Below are positions 25,162 to 33,166 of a stretch of 64,000 nt of DNA, one piece after another. The position numbers were made by a program, and so were the translations under genes. The notes under the pieces were generated by a model. The model ran no database searches. It worked only from the letters and a program-made list of their open reading frames with translations, and was not told where the DNA came from. Position 1 is the stretch's first letter; each line of letters begins with the position of its first letter. The DNA comes from RGIG5579 sp045602025 (GTDB taxonomy: Bacteria; Bacillota; Clostridia; Oscillospirales; SIG627), in assembly GCA_045602025.1 (NCBI GenBank), contig JAZSAT010000038.1, positions 1-64,000 on the forward strand, given 5' to 3'.

Positions 25162-26142
25162 TCAATAAAGTGACAGAATCTTACTGGTGTTGATCAAATG
25201 CTCGGGAATCTCTTTTTTCATGGACAAAGCCTCTTCAATGTCATAATCCACCACGCTGTCCGCCTTCATGGCAACGATCCTTCCGTAGATTCCGTTTGCC
25301 AAAAGCTCCGTTGCTTTTGCACCCATCAGGGATGCTGCTACGCGGTCGCGTACCGTGGGACTTCCGCCGCGCTGAAGATGTCCGAGGATCGTGGTATTGG
25401 TGGAAATTCCCGTTTTCTGACGGATCTCCTCCGCAATTTCCATGGTGCCGCCCACACCTTCGGCATTGATGACGATATAGTGGTTCTTTCCCGCATTGCG
25501 GCAAGCAAGGATCGGCTTTATAATATCCTCATTCACATCAAAGTGCTTTTCAGGGATGATACAAGCCTCTGCGCCCCCTGCAATACCGCAGTTAATGGCA
25601 ATATAACCTGCATTTCTGCCCATAACCTCTACCACACTGCACCTCTCGTGAGAGCCTGCCGTATCCTTGATGCGGTCGATGGCATCCTTTACCGTGTTCA
25701 TGGCAGTATCGTACCCAATGGTGTAATCACTGCAGGCAATGTCATTATCAATGGTAGCGGGAACACCGATCACGGGAAGACCGATACGGTGAAGATCCCT
25801 TGCTCCGCGGAAGGACCCGTCTCCGCCGATCACCACCAGCGCATCCAGGCGAAAGATCTCCGCCATGGATTTGGCTCTCCGCACCCCTTCCTCTGTGTTG
25901 AATTCACTACTTCTGGCGGTGAGAAGCGTCGTACCGCCGCGAGAGATGATATTGGAAACGGAGTGATTGTTCATCTCCGAAATCTCACCGTCAAGAAGTC
26001 CTTCATATCCTCGCTTGATCCCAAAGACCTCCAACTTATGATACAGACCCGTACGAACCACCGCACGGATCGCCGCGTTCATACCGGGAGCATCTCCGCC
26101 CGAGGTCATAACACCGATTCGTTTGATTTTTCCGTTATCCAT
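25162..26142 (-). CDS. pfkA: ATP-dependent 6-phosphofructokinase
   Basis: A 326-residue glycolytic kinase converting fructose 6-phosphate to the 1,6-bisphosphate. GVMTSGGDAPGMNAAIR (N-terminus), IGGDGSFRGA and PATIDNDI are present; the Gly after GGDGS fits ATP rather than pyrophosphate as phosphoryl donor. AGGAGGAAAAGTCC precedes the ATG at 26142; the frame extends upstream only into its own promoter. Single gene with promoter at 26188-26216. Confidence 0.96.
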   Translation of the reverse strand: MDNGKIKRIGVMTSGGDAPGMNAAIRAVVRTGLYHKLEVFGIKRGYEGLLDGEISEMNNHSVSNIISRGGTTLLTARSSEFNTEEGVRRAKSMAEIFRLDALVVIGGDGSFRGARDLHRIGLPVIGVPATIDNDIACSDYTIGYDTAMNTVKDAIDRIKDTAGSHERCSVVEVMGRNAGYIAINCGIAGGAEACIIPEKHFDVNEDIIKPILACRNAGKNHYIVINAEGVGGTMEIAEEIRQKTGISTNTTILGHLQRGGSPTVRDRVAASLMGAKATELLANGIYGRIVAMKADSVVDYDIEEALSMKKEIPEHLINTSKILSLY

Positions 26143-26187
26143 GGACTTTTCCTCCGCTTGTCCTTCAGTTTTGTTAATTTTACCTGT

Positions 26188-26216
26188 ATTATAACATTTT
26201 TTTCCCTTTTCTGCAA
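26188..26216 (-). promoter_or_regulatory. pfkA: Promoter of pfkA
   Basis: TTGCAG (26211-26216), 17 bases, TATAAT (26188-26193) on the minus strand. Confidence 0.78.
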
Positions 26217-26243
26217 GGGCAGTCAGCATTTTTCCCTCTCGCT

Positions 26244-27203
26244 TCAAGAAAAATATTCTTTTTCCGCACGGATCAGATCCTGAACCTCTTTTGCCGCAGT
26301 ATCGGAAAGGAATGCATCGGGTAAAAAGTCGCTTGCAGGAAGAACAAATGAGATCTCAACCTCTCCCTTGTCCTCCCGAACAGACCAATGAAATCTTTCT
26401 TTATTGCATACACTTGCCATGCACAAAAAGGGAATGCAATTCATAGCACAGGGAAGAGGCTCCTCGCCGAGTAAAAGAGCCTTCATGGCAGACAAAAATC
26501 CCTCTCTGTCCGCAAATTTCAGAAAAATCCGATACCCGTCCTTCTTTTTGTCCGCAAAAACCGAGATCCGATCTTCTCCTTCAAATAAAAATACAAAATG
26601 CACCAAATTTAAAATGATAAAAGTGAGCTCAGAAGGGTCAATCCTGACCGCAGCCTCTGCCGGACACCGACTTTCAAGCTTTATGCCTCTTTTCAAAAGC
26701 AAACCGGACAGGTGCCTGAAAAACCCCTGCAAGCTACAGGAAGCGATGTTTTCAAAACTACGGGATCTTAATTGCAAAAGCCGCAAATAATCCTTTTCCG
26801 CTTGCCTTAAGCGATAGGTCCTTGCCGCAAAGCCATCCAAAAAGGAAGCTGACAAATGCTTTTCCTCTTCCCCGAAGGGCAAAAGGTTCCAAAAAGAAGA
26901 ATTTGCTTCCTCCAGTACCACCCGTGAAAGGCTTTCGTAAAAAGGCAGAAAATTTTCCAGAAAGAAAACACAGTCCCGCCCCATGAAAGAAAAAACCGCC
27001 GTAAAATACGAGATATCATCCAGGCACACCTGAGAAAAACCTCTCTTTTGAGGAAAGCTGTCCCTCTTCATCTGCTTTTTCAGCCGATACGGCGGCGGAA
27101 GAAGCCTTTTCGCCAAACGGTTTCGGTAAAAAATCTCTTCCTTTTCATCCAAAACAACAACGGGAAAAGGAAAAGCTTCAAGATGCTCTGTCATTTCTAT
27201 CAT
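26244..27203 (-). CDS. Unrecognised protein with PAS-like start and degenerate kinase-like C-terminus
   Basis: A 319-residue soluble protein without a clear family. The N-terminus (FPFPVVVLDEKEEIFYRNRLAKRLL) reads like the first strand-helix of a PAS domain. From about residue 150 it resembles a histidine kinase: a dimerisation-like helix pair, then DPSELTFIILNLVHFVFLF in place of the N-box and IFLKFADREGF where DxGxG would be. There is no phospho-acceptor His in the expected helix and no G-box, so kinase activity is unlikely. It lies upstream of pfkA in the same direction with no terminator between, but pfkA has its own promoter. Function unknown. Confidence 0.72.
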   Translation of the reverse strand: MIEMTEHLEAFPFPVVVLDEKEEIFYRNRLAKRLLPPPYRLKKQMKRDSFPQKRGFSQVCLDDISYFTAVFSFMGRDCVFFLENFLPFYESLSRVVLEEANSSFWNLLPFGEEEKHLSASFLDGFAARTYRLRQAEKDYLRLLQLRSRSFENIASCSLQGFFRHLSGLLLKRGIKLESRCPAEAAVRIDPSELTFIILNLVHFVFLFEGEDRISVFADKKKDGYRIFLKFADREGFLSAMKALLLGEEPLPCAMNCIPFLCMASVCNKERFHWSVREDKGEVEISFVLPASDFLPDAFLSDTAAKEVQDLIRAEKEYFS

Positions 27204-27408
27204 TTCTGTGCAGTATCCTCTTTATCTTTTTCTGCGTTTATTTTATCACATTTTTCCTCTCGATAAAACCTATTTACTAAACTTTATGAAAAATATTTAA
27301 ATAATAAAAAAAATATCTCCTTTTTATAAAAAGTATGTTATAATGATATAATAATGGGTTTTTGTACCCTTTTGCAAATACCAATACGGAAAGGATTTTA
27401 TTACGCAC
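27204..27408. promoter_or_regulatory. Divergent promoter region of lon
   Basis: AT-rich spacer. Two overlapping TATAAT boxes (27339-27344 and 27347-27352) face lon, but no good -35 box is present upstream of either. The leader to the lon ATG is about 55 bases. I see no CIRCE or CtsR-type heptad repeat. Confidence 0.5.
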
Positions 27409-29751
27409 ATGTCTTATTTTGCCGAAAAACTCGACCGTGTCGCTTTACCCGTCATCGCACTGAGAGGACTTGTTGTTTTCCCCGGAATTGACACAAGTTT
27501 TGAGGTTGCGCGCCCCTTAACGGTCCGCGCAACGGAGATGGCCCTGAAAGCCGACGGCCTTATTTTCTTGGTAGCTCAGAAGGACGCCGCTGTGGAAAAC
27601 CCCGAGCCGGATGATCTGGAACGGATCGGCGTGATCTCCCGCATCAAGCAGTCCATCAAGCTTCCCGATAAAAGCTACCGCATCATCACGGAAGGAATCG
27701 CAAGAGGTGAGATCCAGAATATTTTTCGTCTGGAATCGGGTGCCTTCACCGCAGAAGTATTTCGCCGCGATGTAATATCCGAGGATCCCATCGCAGAGGA
27801 TGCCTACCGCAGAAGCGTTCTTCACAGCATTGAAGAGCTTTCTGCCTTTTTGCCCAAATTCTCCCAGGATGTGACCCTGGCCCTTCAGACCATCAAGGAT
27901 CCGGGCTTCCTTGCAGATTTCACCGCTGCAAATATTCTTCGGAAAACCGAGCAGAAAATGGAGATCCTTTCCATTTTCGATCCCCTGGAAAGAGCTCTTC
28001 GCATCAAGGAGATTCTGGCAGACGAGATCCAGATCGCAAAGATCGAGCAAAGCCTTGCCCGCAAGGTTCAGCGTCACATGGATCAGCAACACAGAGAAGC
28101 ATACCTCAGAGAGCAGCTCCGCGCCATTCAGGGAGAGCTTGGCGGCGGTATGGGAGAGGCCTCCTTTGATCCGGAAGAGGACGATATTATGCTCCGCATC
28201 GAAAAGGCAGATCTGCCCGACACCGTGCGGGAAAAACTTATTCTTCAAGCGAAAAAGATCCCCCACATGCCCTTCGGCTCCTCCGAATCGGCTCTGATTC
28301 GTGGTTATATCGAAACCTGTCTTGAAATTCCGTGGAAAAAAACCACAGAAGATGAGGTGGATCTTGCAAAAGCCCGCTCCATTCTGGATCGGGATCACGA
28401 CGGCCTTGAAAAAGTAAAGGAACGCATCTTGGAGTTTCTCGCCGCAGGCCTTCTTCGCGGCAAGGTACAGGGACAGATCCTCTGTCTCGTAGGCGCACCC
28501 GGCGTGGGTAAAACCAGCGTTGCCTCCTCCATTGCAGAGGCCCTGGGAAGAAAATATGTCCGCGTTTCTTTGGGCGGTGTCCGTGACGAGGCTGACATCC
28601 GCGGTCACAGAAAAACCTATATCGGTGCCATGCCCGGCCGCATTATCAATGCACTGACACAGGCAGGCAGCATGAACCCTCTCATTTGCCTCGACGAAAT
28701 CGACAAGCTTACACGGGACTCCCACGGCGATCCCGCCTCTGCCCTTCTTGAGGTTCTTGACTCTGCGCAGAATCACGCCTTCCGTGATCACTTTGTAGAG
28801 CTTCCCGTAGATCTTTCCGCCTGTATGTTTCTTGCTACCGCAAATGAACTGGATACCATCCCTCCCGCTCTTCTTGACCGCATGGAGGTCATTCACTTAA
28901 ACGGCTACACCGAAAGCGAAAAATGTGCCATTGCCAAAAATCACCTGATTCCCAAGCAAAAAAAGGAGCACGGCCTGGAAAAAGGTATGCTTCGCATCAG
29001 TGAAGGCGCGGTGAGAAAGATCATTCGCTCCTACACCCGTGAGCAGGGCGTCAGAAAGCTCGAGAGAGAGATCGCCCGCATCTGCAGAAAGAGCGCGAAA
29101 AAGATCCTTGACGGCGAAAAATCTGTTTCCGTCAATGAAAAAAATCTTGCGGAATTTCTCGGAAAAGAAAAGATCTTAAAGCCCGTCTTAAAAAGAGAAG
29201 ATCAGGTAGGCGTGGTAAACGGCCTTGCCTGGACCATGTCCGGCGGTGAAATGCTGGAGGTAGAAGCCCTTGCCCTGCCCGGCACGGGAAAGCTGATCCT
29301 CACAGGCTCCTTGGGCGATGTGATGAAGGAGTCGGCCAGCGCCGCCCTGTCCCTTGTCCGTCAGAGAGGAAAAGCGCTCGGCATTACCGATCCCGAATTT
29401 TATAAGAACGAGGATATCCACATTCACCTTCCCGAGGGTGCCATTCCCAAGGACGGCCCCAGCGCAGGTGTGACCCTTGTAACCTGCCTTGCTTCCCTTC
29501 TTTCCGGAAGAAAGGTTCGGGGAGATGTTGCAATGACGGGTGAGATCACCCTTCACGGAAAGGTCCTTCCCATCGGAGGTCTGAGAGAAAAATCCGGCGC
29601 AGCCCTCCGCTCCGGCATCAAGACCGTTCTTTTCCCCTTCGACAATCAGAAAGATCTGGAGGAAGTAGATCCCAAGGCATTGGAAAAAATGGAATTTGTT
29701 CCTTGCAAAACCATTGACGATGTGTTGCGGATCGCTTTGAAAAACAAATGA
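27409..29751 (+). CDS. lon: ATP-dependent protease Lon
   Basis: A 780-residue AAA+ serine protease that degrades damaged and regulatory proteins in the cytosol. An N-terminal LON substrate domain (about 10-200), Walker A GAPGVGKTS at about 362-370, Walker B ICLDEIDK and sensor regions are followed by the protease domain with KDGPSAGVTL (catalytic Ser near 685) and the catalytic Lys in GLREKSGAA near 728. AAAGGA lies 13 bases before the ATG, a rather long spacing. The stop overlaps the ATG of ysxC, the usual lon-ysxC order in Firmicutes. Confidence 0.97.
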   Translation: MSYFAEKLDRVALPVIALRGLVVFPGIDTSFEVARPLTVRATEMALKADGLIFLVAQKDAAVENPEPDDLERIGVISRIKQSIKLPDKSYRIITEGIARGEIQNIFRLESGAFTAEVFRRDVISEDPIAEDAYRRSVLHSIEELSAFLPKFSQDVTLALQTIKDPGFLADFTAANILRKTEQKMEILSIFDPLERALRIKEILADEIQIAKIEQSLARKVQRHMDQQHREAYLREQLRAIQGELGGGMGEASFDPEEDDIMLRIEKADLPDTVREKLILQAKKIPHMPFGSSESALIRGYIETCLEIPWKKTTEDEVDLAKARSILDRDHDGLEKVKERILEFLAAGLLRGKVQGQILCLVGAPGVGKTSVASSIAEALGRKYVRVSLGGVRDEADIRGHRKTYIGAMPGRIINALTQAGSMNPLICLDEIDKLTRDSHGDPASALLEVLDSAQNHAFRDHFVELPVDLSACMFLATANELDTIPPALLDRMEVIHLNGYTESEKCAIAKNHLIPKQKKEHGLEKGMLRISEGAVRKIIRSYTREQGVRKLEREIARICRKSAKKILDGEKSVSVNEKNLAEFLGKEKILKPVLKREDQVGVVNGLAWTMSGGEMLEVEALALPGTGKLILTGSLGDVMKESASAALSLVRQRGKALGITDPEFYKNEDIHIHLPEGAIPKDGPSAGVTLVTCLASLLSGRKVRGDVAMTGEITLHGKVLPIGGLREKSGAALRSGIKTVLFPFDNQKDLEEVDPKALEKMEFVPCKTIDDVLRIALKNK

Positions 29752-30353
29752 AACCCATCAACAAAAACAACATCCGCCTGACCATCAGCGCAGGACGGAA
29801 GGATCAGATCATCCGTGACGGAAAATGTCAGGTGGCATTCTCCGGCAGAAGTAATGTAGGGAAAAGCTCTGCCTTAAACAAATTGATGAACCGCAAGAGT
29901 CTGGCAAGAGTTTCCTCTTCTCCCGGAAAAACCATTACCATCAACTTTTTCGATATTGATTCAAGGCTGTACCTGGTAGATCTTCCCGGCTACGGCTTTG
30001 CAAAGCGAAGCGAAAAGGAAAAAAGAGTCTGGTCGAACCTTACCGATTCTTATTTTCAGAACCACGACGATCTTGCCCTTGTCCTTCAGCTTGTGGATCT
30101 GAAAACAGGCCCCAGCCGCGACGACGAAATGATGATCTCCTTTTTACAGGATGTTGGGATCCCCTTCGTCATTGTTGCAACCAAAATGGATAAGCTCAAT
30201 AAAACGAATCAGGCAAAGAACCTGAAAGACCTTCAGGATAAATACTTCCCCGTCCCCGTATTCCCCTTCTCCTCTTTAAACGGCTTCGGTGTGGAAAGCG
30301 TTTGGAATCTCATCGAAACCACCGTTGAAAATTGGGACGGTCCTAACGAATAA
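29748..30353 (+). CDS. ysxC: Ribosome biogenesis GTP-binding protein YsxC/EngB
   Basis: A 201-residue TRAFAC GTPase needed for assembly of the large ribosomal subunit. G1 GRSNVGKSS, G3 DLPGYGFAK and G4 TKMDK are all present. Translation is coupled to lon through ATGA. An imperfect hairpin follows downstream but it seems to belong to the next gene. Confidence 0.97.
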   Translation: MKPINKNNIRLTISAGRKDQIIRDGKCQVAFSGRSNVGKSSALNKLMNRKSLARVSSSPGKTITINFFDIDSRLYLVDLPGYGFAKRSEKEKRVWSNLTDSYFQNHDDLALVLQLVDLKTGPSRDDEMMISFLQDVGIPFVIVATKMDKLNKTNQAKNLKDLQDKYFPVPVFPFSSLNGFGVESVWNLIETTVENWDGPNE

Positions 30354-30363
30354 AATCCGTATA

Positions 30364-30413
30364 TTTCCCCTTTTTTCGGTCACACTAAAAACCGAATATC
30401 AAAAAAGGGGAAA
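30364..30413 (+). promoter_or_regulatory. Hairpin enclosing the ribosome site of the next gene
   Basis: Perfect 13-bp arms (30364-30376 and 30401-30413) enclose an inner CGGT/ACCG pairing. The 3' arm AAAAAAGGGGAAA contains the only Shine-Dalgarno of the gene starting at 30416. Folding would therefore hide the ribosome site. A role in terminating ysxC transcription is less likely, because no T run follows the 3' arm. Confidence 0.55.
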
Positions 30414-30415
30414 CT

Positions 30416-30868
30416 ATGAAGATCGGTTTTTTTGAAACAACACCTATTTTACAGGAAAGAATCCGAAAAGAAAAAGCGTCCTTCGTTTTAGGCGAAAGGA
30501 TCTTTCTGGAACCGATTCGGTACGGCGGAGAATATGACCTTGTCCTTTCCGACAAGCCCTATCTTCCGAATCCGCCCATTTTTCGCTTTTCCATATGCTT
30601 GATCCCCGGCTCTTCGGAGCCGATTCCTCCTTTCCGAGAAGGGATCCTTCTTCGCGGCGGTATGAGCCGAGAAGATCCCGTTACCTTTTCCAGCATTGGG
30701 GACGATACGGCAATGCTGTGTCTGCAGCAGGAGATCTTTCTGCGAGGAAAAAGCGTAGTCCCCTTTGAAAAAAAGGTTCCCTTCGATCGAAATTTTTCCC
30801 TTTATAAAAACCTTGCAGCTTCCTTTACCTTTTCCCTTGCAGAGCTTATGTTTGCGGAGGAACTATGA
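30416..30868 (+). CDS. Uncharacterised 150-residue protein
   Basis: I do not recognise the family. The protein has no signal peptide or membrane segment. Its sequence is rich in Phe, Pro and Glu, with a central GGMSREDPVTFSSIGDDTAMLCLQQEIFLRG and a C-terminal helix. It starts just after a hairpin that covers its ribosome site, and its stop overlaps the start of the helicase gene (ATGA), so a function linked to the helicase is plausible but unproven. Confidence 0.75.
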   Translation: MKIGFFETTPILQERIRKEKASFVLGERIFLEPIRYGGEYDLVLSDKPYLPNPPIFRFSICLIPGSSEPIPPFREGILLRGGMSREDPVTFSSIGDDTAMLCLQQEIFLRGKSVVPFEKKVPFDRNFSLYKNLAASFTFSLAELMFAEEL

Positions 30869-33132
30869 AAGAAAAAAAACTGATCATCGCACTGGATGAA
30901 ATCCTGCCCTTTCTTTCTCCCACAAAAAACGGAGAAGAGAAAAAACGCCCGAATGACTCTATGCGCCGCGAGATTCTCGGCGACAGTGCCCTTTGGGGAT
31001 ATCCGGACACTCCTCTTTCCCTTCGTTTGGGTTATGGGGAAGGTACGCTTTCCCTGGAAGGGGTTGCCCACAAGGTGCTGAAAAACGGAAACGACTACAT
31101 AATCGAGGAAGATACCCTGGTAGAGAAAAGCGTGGATTTTGTCCACTTTCGGGACACAGCCCTCCTTCGCGCACAGCTTTTGGGCCTTGCCCTTTGCAAT
31201 ACCAAAAAGCTCCCCTCTGTGACCCTTCGCCTTCTGGTCTTTGCAGAAGGACGAGCAGAGATGGAAGAATTCTTTTTCGAAAAAGAAGCTCTCAGCAGAG
31301 TCTTATCCTCTCACAGCAAAATCCTCTTTTCCCTGGTAGGTCTCTGGCAAAAGCCCGACACCTCCATCGAATTTCCTTATAAATCTCTGCGCCCGGGTCA
31401 GAAAAAACTGATCCGCGCCGTTTGGGACGCCATCGGCAGCTCCACAAAGCTGTTTGCCTGTGCCCCGACGGGAATCGGCAAGACACCCGCGGTCCTTTAT
31501 CCCGCTTTGCGTGCTTTGGAAAAGGAAAAGATCACGCAGGTCTTCTATGCTTCCCCGAAAAACACCCTGAAAATGCAAGCCGCCGCTACCGTGGAGGCAC
31601 TGCAAAAGGTAAGAGGACTTCGCACCATTGTACTCTCGGCCAAAATGAGCCTTTGTCCCCATAAAAAGGAAGACTGCGATGCAAAGCTTTGCGACTACAC
31701 GGAAAACTTCAACGAAAAGCTTTCCGATGCGCTGATCTTTCTCACCGCCTTCTCCTGTATTACGGAAAAGGAGCTCCTTTCCGCGGCGGAGCATTTTCAT
31801 ATCTGCCCCTTTGCTCTGGCAAAGAAAATGGTAAAATTTTGTCAGGTGGTCATCGGCGATTACAACCATGTTTTAGATCCCGCCCGCGCCGTTTTCACAC
31901 CGCAAAAGAACGCACTTCTTTTGGTGGATGAAGCCCACAACCTTCCCGCAAGGCTGAGAGAGAACGATACCGAGACCCTGTCTCCCCGTGATTTTGATCC
32001 CTTTTTCCGTGACGAAACGCCCCCTTCCATGATCCTGCGGGAGCATTTTGCGCCCTTGCTTACCCTTTTTCCCATGATCGATAAAAAGCGCAAGGAAAGC
32101 CATGAATATGTTTCATGGGAGAAGCCGGAAAAGGTAGCCGAGGCAGTCAAAGACCTGATACCAAAGGTAGCCTTTGCTTTGGGAGAAGGCTTCGGAACCC
32201 CTACAGAGGAAACGGAAAAGAACATTAAAAATCTCTTTCAGAAGCTGAAAAAATTCAACCGCCTTTGCAAAGGCTTTGATGAAAATTTTGCAACCATTTA
32301 TCCCCCCGAGGGCGGTGTCAAAATTTATTTGGTAGACCCTCGCAAAAAATTGCAGTCTCTTTGCCGCACCTGGCGCAGCAGTGTCTTTTTCTCCGCAACC
32401 CTGCTGCCTGAGGAATACTATTTCGATCTTTTGGCAGGAGAGGAATGCGACAGCTTTTTGACCCTCCCCTCTCCCTTTCCCAGAGACAATCTGTTTGTAG
32501 GTCTTTGCGGGATCGATGTTTCACACAGTATGCGCTTTGAAACTGCGCCCAAGATCTGCAGTATCATTCATTCCGCCGTTTCCGTAAAGCCCGGAAACTA
32601 CATGGTCTTTCTTCCTTCCTTTGAATATCTTTCCCTGGTTTCTCAGGAATACAAGCGAAGATTTTTCGATCACCGCATCCTGGTTCAGGAAAAGGTGATG
32701 ACTGCAAAAAAAAGAAATGCCTTTCTGGATGAATTCAGAAAAGCACCGAAAGGGACCCTCATCGGCTTTTGTGTGATGGGCGGCATCTTTTCGGAAGGTG
32801 TAGATCTGAAAGGGGAAGCCCTTTCGGGTGAGATCATCGTGGGAACAGGCTTTCCTCCCCCAAGCCCCGAAGCGGAAGCGGAAAGCACCGCTTATTATAA
32901 ACGGGAAATGGACGGTAAAAGCTTTGCCTACACCCTTCCCGGCTGGAGCCGTGTTCTCCAGGCGGCGGGCCGCGTGATCCGCAGTGAAGAGGACAGAGGC
33001 TTTCTGATCCTTTGCGACAAACGCTTTATGGGGGAAGATATCCGCGAGCTTTTCCCCGAAAGCTGGGAAGACGCCACCCTGATCCAAAGAGATGCACAGC
33101 TTCGTGAAATGCTCACCCGGTTCTGGAAATAA
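30865..33132 (+). CDS. DinG/XPD-like superfamily 2 DNA helicase with degenerate nuclease-like N-terminus
   Basis: A 755-residue helicase. Walker A APTGIGKTP is near residue 200, DEAH near 354 and a C-terminal motif VI RVLQAAGRVIRSEEDRG is present. Between motifs Ia and II four Cys (LCPHKKEDC, KLC, HICPF) match the Fe-S cluster of XPD/DinG helicases. The N-terminal 170 residues align in layout with the PD-(D/E)xK domain often fused to such helicases, but the catalytic residues are not conserved (EGVAHK and IIEEDT). Expected role: unwinding damaged or branched DNA. It is translationally coupled to the unknown gene upstream. Confidence 0.88.
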   Translation: MKEKKLIIALDEILPFLSPTKNGEEKKRPNDSMRREILGDSALWGYPDTPLSLRLGYGEGTLSLEGVAHKVLKNGNDYIIEEDTLVEKSVDFVHFRDTALLRAQLLGLALCNTKKLPSVTLRLLVFAEGRAEMEEFFFEKEALSRVLSSHSKILFSLVGLWQKPDTSIEFPYKSLRPGQKKLIRAVWDAIGSSTKLFACAPTGIGKTPAVLYPALRALEKEKITQVFYASPKNTLKMQAAATVEALQKVRGLRTIVLSAKMSLCPHKKEDCDAKLCDYTENFNEKLSDALIFLTAFSCITEKELLSAAEHFHICPFALAKKMVKFCQVVIGDYNHVLDPARAVFTPQKNALLLVDEAHNLPARLRENDTETLSPRDFDPFFRDETPPSMILREHFAPLLTLFPMIDKKRKESHEYVSWEKPEKVAEAVKDLIPKVAFALGEGFGTPTEETEKNIKNLFQKLKKFNRLCKGFDENFATIYPPEGGVKIYLVDPRKKLQSLCRTWRSSVFFSATLLPEEYYFDLLAGEECDSFLTLPSPFPRDNLFVGLCGIDVSHSMRFETAPKICSIIHSAVSVKPGNYMVFLPSFEYLSLVSQEYKRRFFDHRILVQEKVMTAKKRNAFLDEFRKAPKGTLIGFCVMGGIFSEGVDLKGEALSGEIIVGTGFPPPSPEAEAESTAYYKREMDGKSFAYTLPGWSRVLQAAGRVIRSEEDRGFLILCDKRFMGEDIRELFPESWEDATLIQRDAQLREMLTRFWK

Positions 33133-33166
33133 CCGAAAAATGATTTGACTCTTACAAGGAGAAGAT

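Noticed and set aside
27204..27408. CtsR or CIRCE heat-shock operator upstream of lon
   Set aside because: No GAGTGCTAA-type or heptad direct repeat sequence was found in the spacer.
27517..28896. A 459-codon open frame on the minus strand inside lon
   Set aside because: It is the antisense of a verified lon gene; it shows no domain and no start signal.
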